Assembly: GCA_963788145.1 (NCBI GenBank)
Contig: CAWBFQ010000006.1
Span: 868,001 to 932,000 of the forward strand
DNA from: UTCFX2 sp963788145
GTDB lineage: Bacteria; Chloroflexota; Anaerolineae; Anaerolineales; UBA4823
Direction of reading: 5' to 3'
DNA length: 64,000 bases
The position numbers and the translations under genes were made by a program. The notes below the pieces were generated by a model, which was given only the letters and a program-made list of their open reading frames with translations, had not been told where the DNA came from and made no database searches. Shown one piece after another: positions 34,049-42,181 of this stretch (position 1 is the stretch's first letter; every line of letters starts with the position of its first letter).

Positions 34049-37000
34049 TCAGGCGATCATGCCCAGATGCAGGGTCGCGCCCAGGTGACTGGGATCTAGC
34101 GCCAGTACCGCAGCCAGATGCTCTTTTGCAGCCTCAATCTTGCCAATCCCCAGGTACCCCAAACCGAGCATGAAGTGGCAGTGCATCTTGTTGTGAGTAT
34201 TCAAGTCCACCTCGAAAACCAGGAAATCGGGCAGCGAGACCGCGAAATAATCCATCTGGATTTGATCGTTCATATGGCTCTGCCCATAAGCTACGAGTTT
34301 GTTAAATATCGAGATGGCTTCGTCCTCTTGGTCCAGCTTTTGAAGAGCCAGACCCTGATAAAAAATCATTTCTGGTGGTTGGTCGTTGTAGTACATTGGC
34401 GAGGTCGGGTCTCTCGATCCGGTAGAGGCGCGCCTGAAAGCGTCGAATGCTTTTTCTGGATCGCCCAATTGCTCATAAGCCAGGCCAAGATAGTAGAACA
34501 CGTTGTTTTCCTGCGCGCCAACAAGTTTACCTTCGCCCAAATTATGTGGATATTCCTGCGCTTGTACCAACAGATCGATTGCGGAGCTAGCTTTGCCGGC
34601 CAGGATGAACGCTCGGGCTTTCTCTACCAGACTGATGACATATTGCCCTGTCACTTTGCCCTCGCCACCCTCCCAGGGATGAAAATTTCGTTGCTTCAAG
34701 TGCTCGTAGGCGTCATCGGGGCAACCGCATAAATTGAGCAGAGTGATCAATTCGATCGAGAGATCGTCGCGCTGTTCCACCAGATCAGGATGCTGTTGAA
34801 GAACATGCAAGCGGTCGCAAGGTCGGCGTTTGAGTTGCTTAAAAAGTTGGTCAAGCTCGTAGAAAACGCGCCCATCAGCCGGGTTTAGGGTAAATGCTTT
34901 CTCGAAACAAGCCAGCGCTTTTTGAGCATCGCCACGTTTGTTGAAATAGGCCAACCCCAGATTGCGAAAAACAGTGGCAAAACCGCTATCTAACTCAGCG
35001 GATTTTTCCCAGCACTCGATTGCCTCGCTGTAGCAGCGGTGTGCATACCAGAAGTTGCCCAGGTAGTATGGCGCTCGGGCATCCTGAGGATCGGCGCGCT
35101 GGGCAGCCTCAAGAACAATCACATCTTCCAGGCGGTTCGGGAAGCAATAATCGACTGGTAGGGCTGCAGCCTGCCGGAATTGATCTGTTGCAGCCTGTTC
35201 ATGCCCGGATTGAACCAGCACCCAGCCCAGGGTATAGGCTGCCAATGGGTCAAAGGCTACTCGCTCCAACAACCGAATAGAATCCTCGAACAGACCTGCA
35301 TGGGCATAATCCAACCCAATCTCGATATGAACACCTGGATCCGATCCCACAATCCTCTGAAATTCAAGATCACCGTCCAGCAGATACCGCTCCCATAATG
35401 CGCCATATTCCAGCGGGTCGCTCTCCAGGCTGCGCACAGATTCGCGCCGGGAAGACTCGAGATCGCCCAGGCGCCGGAATAATGCAATCATCAAATGACG
35501 AGCTTTGTAATGCCGCTCATTGCGGCTCAAGCTGCGTTTGAGATAATTCAGCGCCTGGGGGTAATTCTCATCCTGGCTGGATAGGCGCGCAAGTTCGAAA
35601 TAGGCGCAATCCTGCCACGCGGCGTTCCATACGGCTTTGTGAAAGGCATTGAAAGCTTCCGTGATCCGCCCCTGCATCCTGAGCGACAAGCCCAAATTAT
35701 AATAAGGCTCTCCATCGTATGGGTTAGGGTTGCGTAGAGTTATCCGCTCGATGGCTTTTCTGAAATATGGCTCAGCTTGAGCGAACTTGCCGCGCCGGAA
35801 AAGAAGCAGCCCCAATCCATTATTACAGCGGCTATCGCCAGGGTCGCGGCGCAAGCCCTCAAAATAATATTGTTCCGGGGCGTAAGTGGCATGGCGGTAT
35901 TGCTCCAGGTGAAGCCCATTTAAAAAGAGTTCCTCGATCGATTCGATCTCCTCGGGTGGGCGGGCAGCAGTTGCTGGCGCGGGAATATCCGCCTCTTCAT
36001 CTGGCAATGGCGAGTAGGCCAAAAGGATGGAATCTCCTTCCAAGATACTAAGGCTCAATTCCTGCGGCTTGGTATCCGCTGGTAGGGCTGCCTGGTCGAT
36101 CAAGACGGTTTCAGGATCCAATCCAATTCGCTTTTCATACAGCACTTGCTTGAGGCGCTCCAATCGCACGGTCAGGTTGCGTGCAGCGGAGGTATATACC
36201 CCAAAATGGGCAGCGTCATTTTCGACCTCCAGGTTGACTGCTGCGTGTTCATTCGCGTTACAGGCCGGGCCGATTTTCTTATAGGGCAGGAAAATCTGCG
36301 TAAAGCTTTTTTCCTCGCCAGGCTGAAGCCAGGAAAAATCTGGCTGGTTATCGGTGAACGCGCCGCACATTAATTCAATATAGGGTCCGTCTGCATCAGT
36401 TAATTGGCGATCCCAGGCTTGTCCAAAGTCGCCAGTTCCCCAGGTCCATTGTTTTTTACCGGGAACGATGTGATGATTGGCGATATGAAGCATGCCTGCC
36501 TCAGCGCGGTGATCATAATCTCCCATAAAGTCGAAATCCGAATGATAAGCCATATAAGATGTTGGAACCGGGATATTCTTATAACGGCTGATATCCGTGC
36601 CAGGGGCGTAATTGATCTTATAATAAATGCCCTTTGCGATTGGGAAGCTGGAAACATCCCGTTTACCATGATCCATCACTGCATGTACATCTGGCGGGAA
36701 TACGGACTGATACTCATCATGGACCGAGACGGCAGGATTTGCCCACCACAAGAATGTCTGTGGCTCGCTGGTGCGGTTGTACAATTGGACATGGATTTCC
36801 ATATAAGCCCGATCAGGATAAAGCCTGAACCCATGCATACCTTTCGTATGGAACATTGTTTCAATCTCTGCACACCAAATTGTTTTGCTGCCATCCGCAT
36901 GTTCCTGGATCTTCCAATCCAGTGGATCGAAGGTGCTGGGGCGGTGATGTTGCGGCCAGTTAAACTCAATCCCACCCGAGATCCATGGCCCGGTCAGACC

Positions 37001-37315
37001 CACCAGTGCGGGTTTGATCACCCGGTTATAGTACACAAAATGATAACCGTTGGTTTTATCGAGCGCCATCTGGATCCGCCCGCCTAGCTCGGGCAGGATC
37101 ATGATTTTTAGATACTGGTTCTCCAGAAACAGAGCCGTGTATTCCTTGTCTTCTTTTTCATCGAACACGCGATCAATGACCGGGTGTGGGTAGACTACCC
37201 CGCTGCTGCCTTGATACACTCGTTTTTCAAGAAACATGGGGTTTTTATCTGGCGCCCCGATTTTATACGTTGGGATGATTGTGCTTTCTACCCAGGCGTT
37301 GACTTTGTCGGGCAT
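34049..37315 (-). CDS. Large DUF5107-TPR protein
   Basis: A 1088-residue cytoplasmic protein. Residues about 1-420 form a galactose-mutarotase-like beta-supersandwich of the DUF5107 type (MILPELGGRIQMALDK, GGIEFNWPQHHRPSTFDPLDW, FLWWANPAVSVHDEYQSVFP). The rest is about fifteen TPR units (NNGLGLLLFRRGKFAQAEPYFRKAIE, VFRNLGLAYFNKRGDAQKALACFEKA). Similar proteins are common in Anaerolineae and Bacteroidetes sugar loci, but no reaction is established to my knowledge. AAGGAGG precedes the ATG. It lies downstream of a URO-D-family gene on the same strand, separated by a hairpin. Confidence 0.85.
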   Translation of the reverse strand: MPDKVNAWVESTIIPTYKIGAPDKNPMFLEKRVYQGSSGVVYPHPVIDRVFDEKEDKEYTALFLENQYLKIMILPELGGRIQMALDKTNGYHFVYYNRVIKPALVGLTGPWISGGIEFNWPQHHRPSTFDPLDWKIQEHADGSKTIWCAEIETMFHTKGMHGFRLYPDRAYMEIHVQLYNRTSEPQTFLWWANPAVSVHDEYQSVFPPDVHAVMDHGKRDVSSFPIAKGIYYKINYAPGTDISRYKNIPVPTSYMAYHSDFDFMGDYDHRAEAGMLHIANHHIVPGKKQWTWGTGDFGQAWDRQLTDADGPYIELMCGAFTDNQPDFSWLQPGEEKSFTQIFLPYKKIGPACNANEHAAVNLEVENDAAHFGVYTSAARNLTVRLERLKQVLYEKRIGLDPETVLIDQAALPADTKPQELSLSILEGDSILLAYSPLPDEEADIPAPATAARPPEEIESIEELFLNGLHLEQYRHATYAPEQYYFEGLRRDPGDSRCNNGLGLLLFRRGKFAQAEPYFRKAIERITLRNPNPYDGEPYYNLGLSLRMQGRITEAFNAFHKAVWNAAWQDCAYFELARLSSQDENYPQALNYLKRSLSRNERHYKARHLMIALFRRLGDLESSRRESVRSLESDPLEYGALWERYLLDGDLEFQRIVGSDPGVHIEIGLDYAHAGLFEDSIRLLERVAFDPLAAYTLGWVLVQSGHEQAATDQFRQAAALPVDYCFPNRLEDVIVLEAAQRADPQDARAPYYLGNFWYAHRCYSEAIECWEKSAELDSGFATVFRNLGLAYFNKRGDAQKALACFEKAFTLNPADGRVFYELDQLFKQLKRRPCDRLHVLQQHPDLVEQRDDLSIELITLLNLCGCPDDAYEHLKQRNFHPWEGGEGKVTGQYVISLVEKARAFILAGKASSAIDLLVQAQEYPHNLGEGKLVGAQENNVFYYLGLAYEQLGDPEKAFDAFRRASTGSRDPTSPMYYNDQPPEMIFYQGLALQKLDQEDEAISIFNKLVAYGQSHMNDQIQMDYFAVSLPDFLVFEVDLNTHNKMHCHFMLGLGYLGIGKIEAAKEHLAAVLALDPSHLGATLHLGMIA

Positions 37316-37337
37316 AATTGCCTCCTTGATTAAGATT

Positions 37338-37372
37338 CGGCCCTGTCTATGGATTCTTCAACGACAGGGCCG
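37338..37372 (-). other. Intergenic hairpin between URO-D-like and DUF5107 genes
   Basis: A perfect 10-bp stem (CGGCCCTGTC at 37338-37347 with its complement at 37363-37372) has a 15-base loop. No T run follows on the minus strand, so it may stabilise the upstream message or attenuate rather than terminate. Confidence 0.5.
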
Positions 37373-37401
37373 GAATGCAGATTATCAACGGGAAGTTGCA
37401 C

Positions 37402-38673
37402 TTATAAAGGATAATCGCGGTTGTCTCGATAGGACTGGTAAAGAGCCAGCAGATTCTCAACTGGAATCCCAGCCTGGACATTGTGAACGGTATTAAAGAC
37501 GAACCCGCCACCCTTGCCAAAAATCTGGATCCGTTCTTTCACCTGCTGGTAAACATCCTCGGCTGAACCAAAGGGCAGTATGTTTTGCGTATCCACGCCG
37601 CCGCCCCAGAAAGTGATTTCACTGCCAAATTGCTGTTTCAGGATAAGCGGATCCATGCCGCCTGCAGAGGTCTGGACTGGGTTCAGGATATCAAATCCAG
37701 CGGAGATGAAATCCGGAATTAACGGGTAGATCCCTCCGCAGCAGTGCATGAAGACTTTCCAGGTCGTGTTGCTGTGAACCCAATCGTTTAGGATTTTATG
37801 AAAGGGCTTGTACAGCGCACGGTAGGTCTTTGGTGAAATCATCGGGCCAGTTTGCATCCCAAAATCTGTGCCCGACATGAAAATCGCACTGATTCGTTCG
37901 CCTACAACCTGATGGACGTTCTTTAGGTTTTGCAAAGCAATTTCGCACTGGCCTTCGAACACCTTGTACACATAATCCGGTCGGCTGACCGAACTCATAT
38001 ACCATTCAGCAATATCGCGAATACCGCGCGGGTTTTTCAACCAGGTCGCTGGCACCAGGGCAATATCTCCAAAAGCCGTTCCGCCAAAATTAGCTAAAAT
38101 CGCCAAATCGGTCTCTTCATAGAGATGAGCCGCTTCAAGACGGAAATGATCCAGATCTTCTGTCGAGAATAATGAAAAATCTTCGAGGTTATCTGCTGGA
38201 TCAAGCGCCTCTTCGTCAATCGGCGGCTGGCGTACGATCCCGTCAAAATAATAGCCGCCATGCGGCATCCTACCGCTCGCTGGAGCGCTGCGGTCTCCTT
38301 CTGGGAACATCAGGATGTCCCCATTCGGTTCTGGATTGGTATTGAATAGACCTGGCACCAATACGGGCGTGCCGTCAAAGAATGTCCATGGTTTCCAATC
38401 GCTGTTTGGAAAACCAAACATGTTTTTTCGCCCACCCAGCGGGGCGACATCTACTCCCAATGCCTGCCTCAAGTCTGGCTTGACCTCTCCCAGCATCTGG
38501 TATGGCTCGACCACTTTCACCGGCGTACCCGGTGGGTCAAGATGTAGAGCCTGGCGGAGTAAATAAACCGAGCTGACATGCATCCCGGAAGTTGGGCCGG
38601 CGCCCAAATCCAACGGAACTCGATCTGGTTCCTGGTGATTAATCGCCAACGAGATTCTTTCACGTGATTTCAT
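37402..38673 (-). CDS. Uroporphyrinogen decarboxylase (URO-D) family protein, methyltransferase-like
   Basis: A 423-residue member of the URO-D superfamily, which includes HemE and the corrinoid-dependent methyltransferases MtaA/MtbA/CmuA. It opens with MKSRERISLAINHQEPDRVPLDLG. VFMHCCGGIYPLIP contains an HxCG element like the zinc-binding His and first Cys of MtaA-type enzymes, though the distal Cys of those enzymes is not evident. It is too long and too divergent for HemE. It is divergent from the LacI gene across a promoter/operator region, so it probably belongs to that sugar regulon. AAGGAAAGG precedes the ATG. Confidence 0.82.
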   Translation of the reverse strand: MKSRERISLAINHQEPDRVPLDLGAGPTSGMHVSSVYLLRQALHLDPPGTPVKVVEPYQMLGEVKPDLRQALGVDVAPLGGRKNMFGFPNSDWKPWTFFDGTPVLVPGLFNTNPEPNGDILMFPEGDRSAPASGRMPHGGYYFDGIVRQPPIDEEALDPADNLEDFSLFSTEDLDHFRLEAAHLYEETDLAILANFGGTAFGDIALVPATWLKNPRGIRDIAEWYMSSVSRPDYVYKVFEGQCEIALQNLKNVHQVVGERISAIFMSGTDFGMQTGPMISPKTYRALYKPFHKILNDWVHSNTTWKVFMHCCGGIYPLIPDFISAGFDILNPVQTSAGGMDPLILKQQFGSEITFWGGGVDTQNILPFGSAEDVYQQVKERIQIFGKGGGFVFNTVHNVQAGIPVENLLALYQSYRDNRDYPL

Positions 38674-38769
38674 ATGTTTGACCTTTCCTTGAACCTGGTA
38701 GAGAGTTCATCCTGATTGATATTATAGCGCTCTCCTTTCACCCGCATAAGGTGGAAGGTGGATGCATAG

Positions 38770-38798
38770 TTGACATCGTTCTTGGGATATGATAATAT
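38770..38798 (+). promoter_or_regulatory. Sigma70-type promoter of LacI regulator gene
   Basis: A consensus TTGACA at 38770-38775 and TAATAT at 38793-38798 are 17 bases apart (an overlapping GATAAT gives 15). The expected start near 38805 coincides with the palindrome that follows. Confidence 0.65.
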
Positions 38799-38805
38799 TA
38801 CCGTA

Positions 38806-38833
38806 AGAAAACCGATTGCGCAAGCGGTTTTCT
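38806..38833. promoter_or_regulatory. LacI-family operator palindrome
   Basis: A 28-base near-perfect palindrome centred on TTGCGCAA (arms AGAAAACCG and CGGTTTTCT, one mismatched pair) lies immediately downstream of the -10. Form and central CG match LacI/GalR-family operators, so the adjacent regulator probably represses its own gene and perhaps the divergent URO-D-like gene. Confidence 0.7.
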
Positions 38834-38915
38834 AGCGAAAAACACTCCAGCTTTCAATACATATCCCGGTCCAATTCTAAAGAAGGTGTTCTTGGCGGAT
38901 CATCAGGTCAATCGT

Positions 38916-39965
38916 ATGAAACGGGTAACGATCTCGGATGTCGCTCTCAGATCTGGAGTATCAAAATCCACTGTTTCGCATGTGATCAATCAAACCCGCT
39001 TTGTTGAAGAACCAACCAAACAAAAGGTCCTTGACGCTATTCAAGACCTGAATTATCGTCCCAGCAGCATTGCCAGGAGTCTGGTCTATCAACGCACGGA
39101 CACTGCCGGGTTATTGATTTCTGACGTAGGCAATCCTTTTTACCATGAGGTGATCCTGGGGGTAGAAGAAGTCGCATTGAGCAACGGCTATTCGATATTC
39201 TTATGTAACACTGGTTATGATCTGGATCGCGGCATGCGCTTTATCCATTCACTGATGGATAGGTTAGTGGATGGGATCCTCTTCATGTCCAGCAACATGA
39301 ATATTGAAATGATCCAGGAAGTCCATAAGAATATGATTGAGGCGGTTGTGCTGGACTGGGGTGGCACCAACGTCAGCAAGCTGGCAAGCACCATTACAAT
39401 CGACTTTACCACTGGGATTTGCGAGGCTGTCCAGCACTTGGTTTCCCTCGGGCATAAACGCATCGCCTATGCCGGCGGACCGGCTGACCTTTGGACAGCC
39501 AAGATGCGCAAACAAGCTTTCCTGGATGCGATCCGATCTGCCAGCCAGCCGTCGATGGGTTTCTTCTGGTTGATGGCAACCTTCGCATCGATGGCGGAAA
39601 TCGCGCCTTTGATGCGCTTTCCAGGCTGAACCCCAGACCACACTGCCGTAATTGCCGCCAATGATTTGACCGCTTTAGGGATCATGTGGGCCGCTCGCAA
39701 TGCTGGCTACAGGCTGCCAGAGGACTTATCGGTGGTTGGGTTGGATGATATCGATCTGGCATCCAGAGTATCGCCCACCCTGACGACGATTTCCCTGCCG
39801 CGTTACGAGATCGGCCGTTTAGCCATGCTGGAATTATTATCTCTTATCCGTGAACCTTCCGAAACCAAGACCAGCCAGCGCGTTACCACCAGCCTGGTTG
39901 TGCGTGAGTCCACGACCACAGCGCCCCAAGAACAAAATGTGGTTTTTCAAAAGAACTTCAGGTAA
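38916..39965 (+). pseudogene. LacI-family transcriptional regulator, frame broken twice
   Basis: An N-terminal helix-turn-helix (TISDVALRSGVSKSTVSHVINQ) with the hinge NYRPSSIARSLV is followed by a periplasmic-binding-like sensor domain. The frame runs 38916 to about 39545, continues in another frame (VDGFLLVDGNLRIDGGNRAFDAL) to about 39630, and returns to the first at DHTAVIAANDLTALGIMWA, ending at 39965. A missing base near 39535-39545 and an extra C in CCCC at 39631-39634 explain both breaks, and the net frame is restored. All conserved segments survive, so a sequencing indel is likely. It probably controls the sugar ABC genes that follow. Confidence 0.78.
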
Positions 39966-40074
39966 AATCAATTGTTTTGTTAGGAGGTGATAATTATTCC
40001 ATTTTGAAAGTATAGGTACTTGATAGAACACGAAATCGAACAACCAAGATAACTAGTTTTATGGAGGAGAAACT

Positions 40075-42096
40075 GTGAAGAAACTTACATTATTAATGTC
40101 GATTCTGATGGTTGCCAGCATTGCCCTGGCTGCCTGCGCTGGAGCTGCTACTCAGGCTCCACAGGCTACAGAAGCCCCTGTAACCACAGAAGCTGTTGTC
40201 GTAACTGAAGCTCCCGCAGCAGCCGAAAAGCCGTTGTTTGTTGTGATCAACAAAAGCGCAGATCAGCAGTACTTCATTGATCTGCAGAATGCGTTTGTAG
40301 CCAAGTCCACCGAGCTTGGTGCGGATTCGAAGAAATTCGATGCCAAGCTGGATCCGAACCTGGGTGTGAGCCTGGTGAATGATGCAATCTCGGCAGGCGC
40401 CAAGGGGATTGCGATTACCGTCCCAGATCAGACGATTGGGCCGGCGATAGCCAAAGCAGCCAAAGATGCGGGCGTGGTCTTGATTGCGACCGACGACAGC
40501 ATTGTAGATGAAGCTGGCGCTCCGGTTCCTTTCGTTGGATTCGACGGCAAGGACATGGGCAAGAAGGTTGGCGAAGCGGCTGCGAAGTTGTTGGGAGACA
40601 GCGGCTGGCTGAGCGATAGCGCCAAGAAGGTTGGCGTGCTTTCGGTGGAAGTACAGACCCTCTCGGTCTGCAACGACCGGACCGACAACGAGAAAGCTGC
40701 GATCATAGCGGCTGGTGTGCCAGAGGCGCAGGTCTTCCCGGTGCCCTACACTGGCGAGGCGCTCTCTGCCCAGGATGCGGCAGGCCCGATCATCACCGCC
40801 AACCCGGATGTCACGAACTGGATCGTGTTCGGCTGCAATGACGAAGGCGTTTTGGGGACGTTGAATGCGCTTGCCACCGCAGGCGTGTCCACTGATAACA
40901 TCATCGGTGTTGGACTGGGTGCATACGAAGCCTGCAAGCCGTGGGCGGCTGGTCAGCCTTCCGGTTTCAAGGCGGGTCTGTTCATCTCTGGTCTGGATGT
41001 TGGCAACACCGCTGCTTCTGTACTCTTCGAAGCGGTTGTCAATGGCGTTACCCCGCCGGCGATGTCATTCGCCCCGACCTCGATTGTTGACCCGACCAAT
41101 TTCGAATCTGTGATGGATCCGATCTCACTGGCAAACTGCAAGGTTGGCGTCGAAGCGCCTCCCGCAGCAGCCGAAAAGCCGTTGTTTGTTGTGATCAACA
41201 AAAGCGCAGATCAGCAGTACTTCATTGATCTGCAGAATGCGTTTGTAGCCAAGTCCACCGAGCTTGGTGCGGATTCGAAGAAATTCGATGCCAAGCTGGA
41301 TCCGAACCTGGGTGTGAGCCTGGTGAATGATGCAATCTCGGCAGGCGCCAAGGGGATTGCGATTACCGTCCCAGATCAGACGATTGGGCCGGCGATAGCC
41401 AAAGCAGCCAAAGATGCGGGCGTGGTCTTGATTGCGACCGACGACAGCATTGTAGATGAAGCTGGCGCTCCGGTTCCTTTCGTTGGATTCGACGGTAAGG
41501 ATATGGGCAAGAAGGTGGGCGAAGCAGCAGCGAAGTTGTTGGGAGACAGCGGCTGGCTGAGCGATAGCGCCAAGAAGGTTGGTGTGCTTTCGGTAGAGGT
41601 ACAGACCCTCTCGGTCTGCAACGACCGGACCGACAACGAGAAAGCTGCGATCATAGCGGCTGGTGTGCCAGAGGCGCAGGTCTTCCCGGTGCCCTACACT
41701 GGCGAGGCGCTCTCTGCCCAGGATGCGGCAGGCCCGATCATCACCGCCAACCCGGATGTCACGAACTGGATCGTGTTCGGCTGCAATGACGAAGGCGTAT
41801 TGGGGACGTTGAATGCGCTTGCCACCGCAGGTGTGTCCACTGACAACATCATCGGTGTTGGACTGGGTGCATATGAAGCCTGCAAGCCGTGGGCGGCTGG
41901 TCAGCCTTCCGGTTTCAAGGCGGGTCTGTTCATCTCTGGTCTGGATGTTGGCAACACCGCTGCTTCTGTACTCTTCGAAGCGGTTGTCAATGGCGTTACC
42001 CCGCCGCCGATGTCATTTGCCCCGACCTCGATTGTTGACCCGACCAATTTCGAATCTGTGATGGATCCGATCTCACTGGCAAACTGCTCCAAGTAA
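40075..42096 (+). CDS. Double-domain sugar ABC transporter substrate-binding lipoprotein
   Basis: A 673-residue lipoprotein (signal peptide with lipobox LAAC, Cys21). It has a Thr/Ala/Pro linker and two nearly identical periplasmic-binding domains of the arabinose-binding type (VVINKSADQQYFIDLQNAF, GVGLGAYEACKPW, SIVDPTNFESVMDP), each about 310 residues. A single domain is normal for the family, so this is a tandem duplication within one gene. Each copy has Cys residues in SVCNDRTD, FGCNDEG and EACKP. GTG start with TGGAGGAGA upstream. ATPase and permease genes follow. The likely ligand is an aldose such as L-arabinose or a relative, by similarity only. Confidence 0.88.
   Translation: MKKLTLLMSILMVASIALAACAGAATQAPQATEAPVTTEAVVVTEAPAAAEKPLFVVINKSADQQYFIDLQNAFVAKSTELGADSKKFDAKLDPNLGVSLVNDAISAGAKGIAITVPDQTIGPAIAKAAKDAGVVLIATDDSIVDEAGAPVPFVGFDGKDMGKKVGEAAAKLLGDSGWLSDSAKKVGVLSVEVQTLSVCNDRTDNEKAAIIAAGVPEAQVFPVPYTGEALSAQDAAGPIITANPDVTNWIVFGCNDEGVLGTLNALATAGVSTDNIIGVGLGAYEACKPWAAGQPSGFKAGLFISGLDVGNTAASVLFEAVVNGVTPPAMSFAPTSIVDPTNFESVMDPISLANCKVGVEAPPAAAEKPLFVVINKSADQQYFIDLQNAFVAKSTELGADSKKFDAKLDPNLGVSLVNDAISAGAKGIAITVPDQTIGPAIAKAAKDAGVVLIATDDSIVDEAGAPVPFVGFDGKDMGKKVGEAAAKLLGDSGWLSDSAKKVGVLSVEVQTLSVCNDRTDNEKAAIIAAGVPEAQVFPVPYTGEALSAQDAAGPIITANPDVTNWIVFGCNDEGVLGTLNALATAGVSTDNIIGVGLGAYEACKPWAAGQPSGFKAGLFISGLDVGNTAASVLFEAVVNGVTPPPMSFAPTSIVDPTNFESVMDPISLANCSK
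40211..41139 (+). repeat. Direct repeat copy 1 (substrate-binding domain)
   Basis: A 929-base unit repeated in frame 948 bases downstream. By eye the copies differ at about 14 positions, nearly all synonymous. The single amino acid change noted is Ala to Pro in TPP(A/P)MSF. Confidence 0.95.
41159..42087 (+). repeat. Direct repeat copy 2 (substrate-binding domain)
   Basis: The second 929-base copy. It is joined to the first by 19 bases encoding the end of KVGVEAP, which differs from the linker before copy 1. Confidence 0.95.
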
Positions 42097-42108
42097 GTTA
42101 CTCGATTT

Positions 42109-42142
42109 TTGGGAGGCCGCAGTGCATCACGCGGCCTCCCAA
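42109..42142 (+). other. Strong intergenic hairpin between binding-protein and ATPase genes
   Basis: A perfect 12-bp stem (42109-42120 with 42131-42142, core GGGAGGCCGC) has a 10-base loop and no T run after it. In ABC operons such hairpins typically protect the binding-protein message or reduce read-through to the ATPase gene. Confidence 0.7.
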
Positions 42143-42181
42143 TCCGCTCTGTGCCTACACAGTGGAGGAAAGTTATCAATC

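Noticed and set aside
40075..42096. Assembly artefact as the explanation for the duplicated binding domain
   Set aside because: The copies differ at about fourteen mostly silent sites and have different linkers, which a collapsed or looped assembly would not produce.
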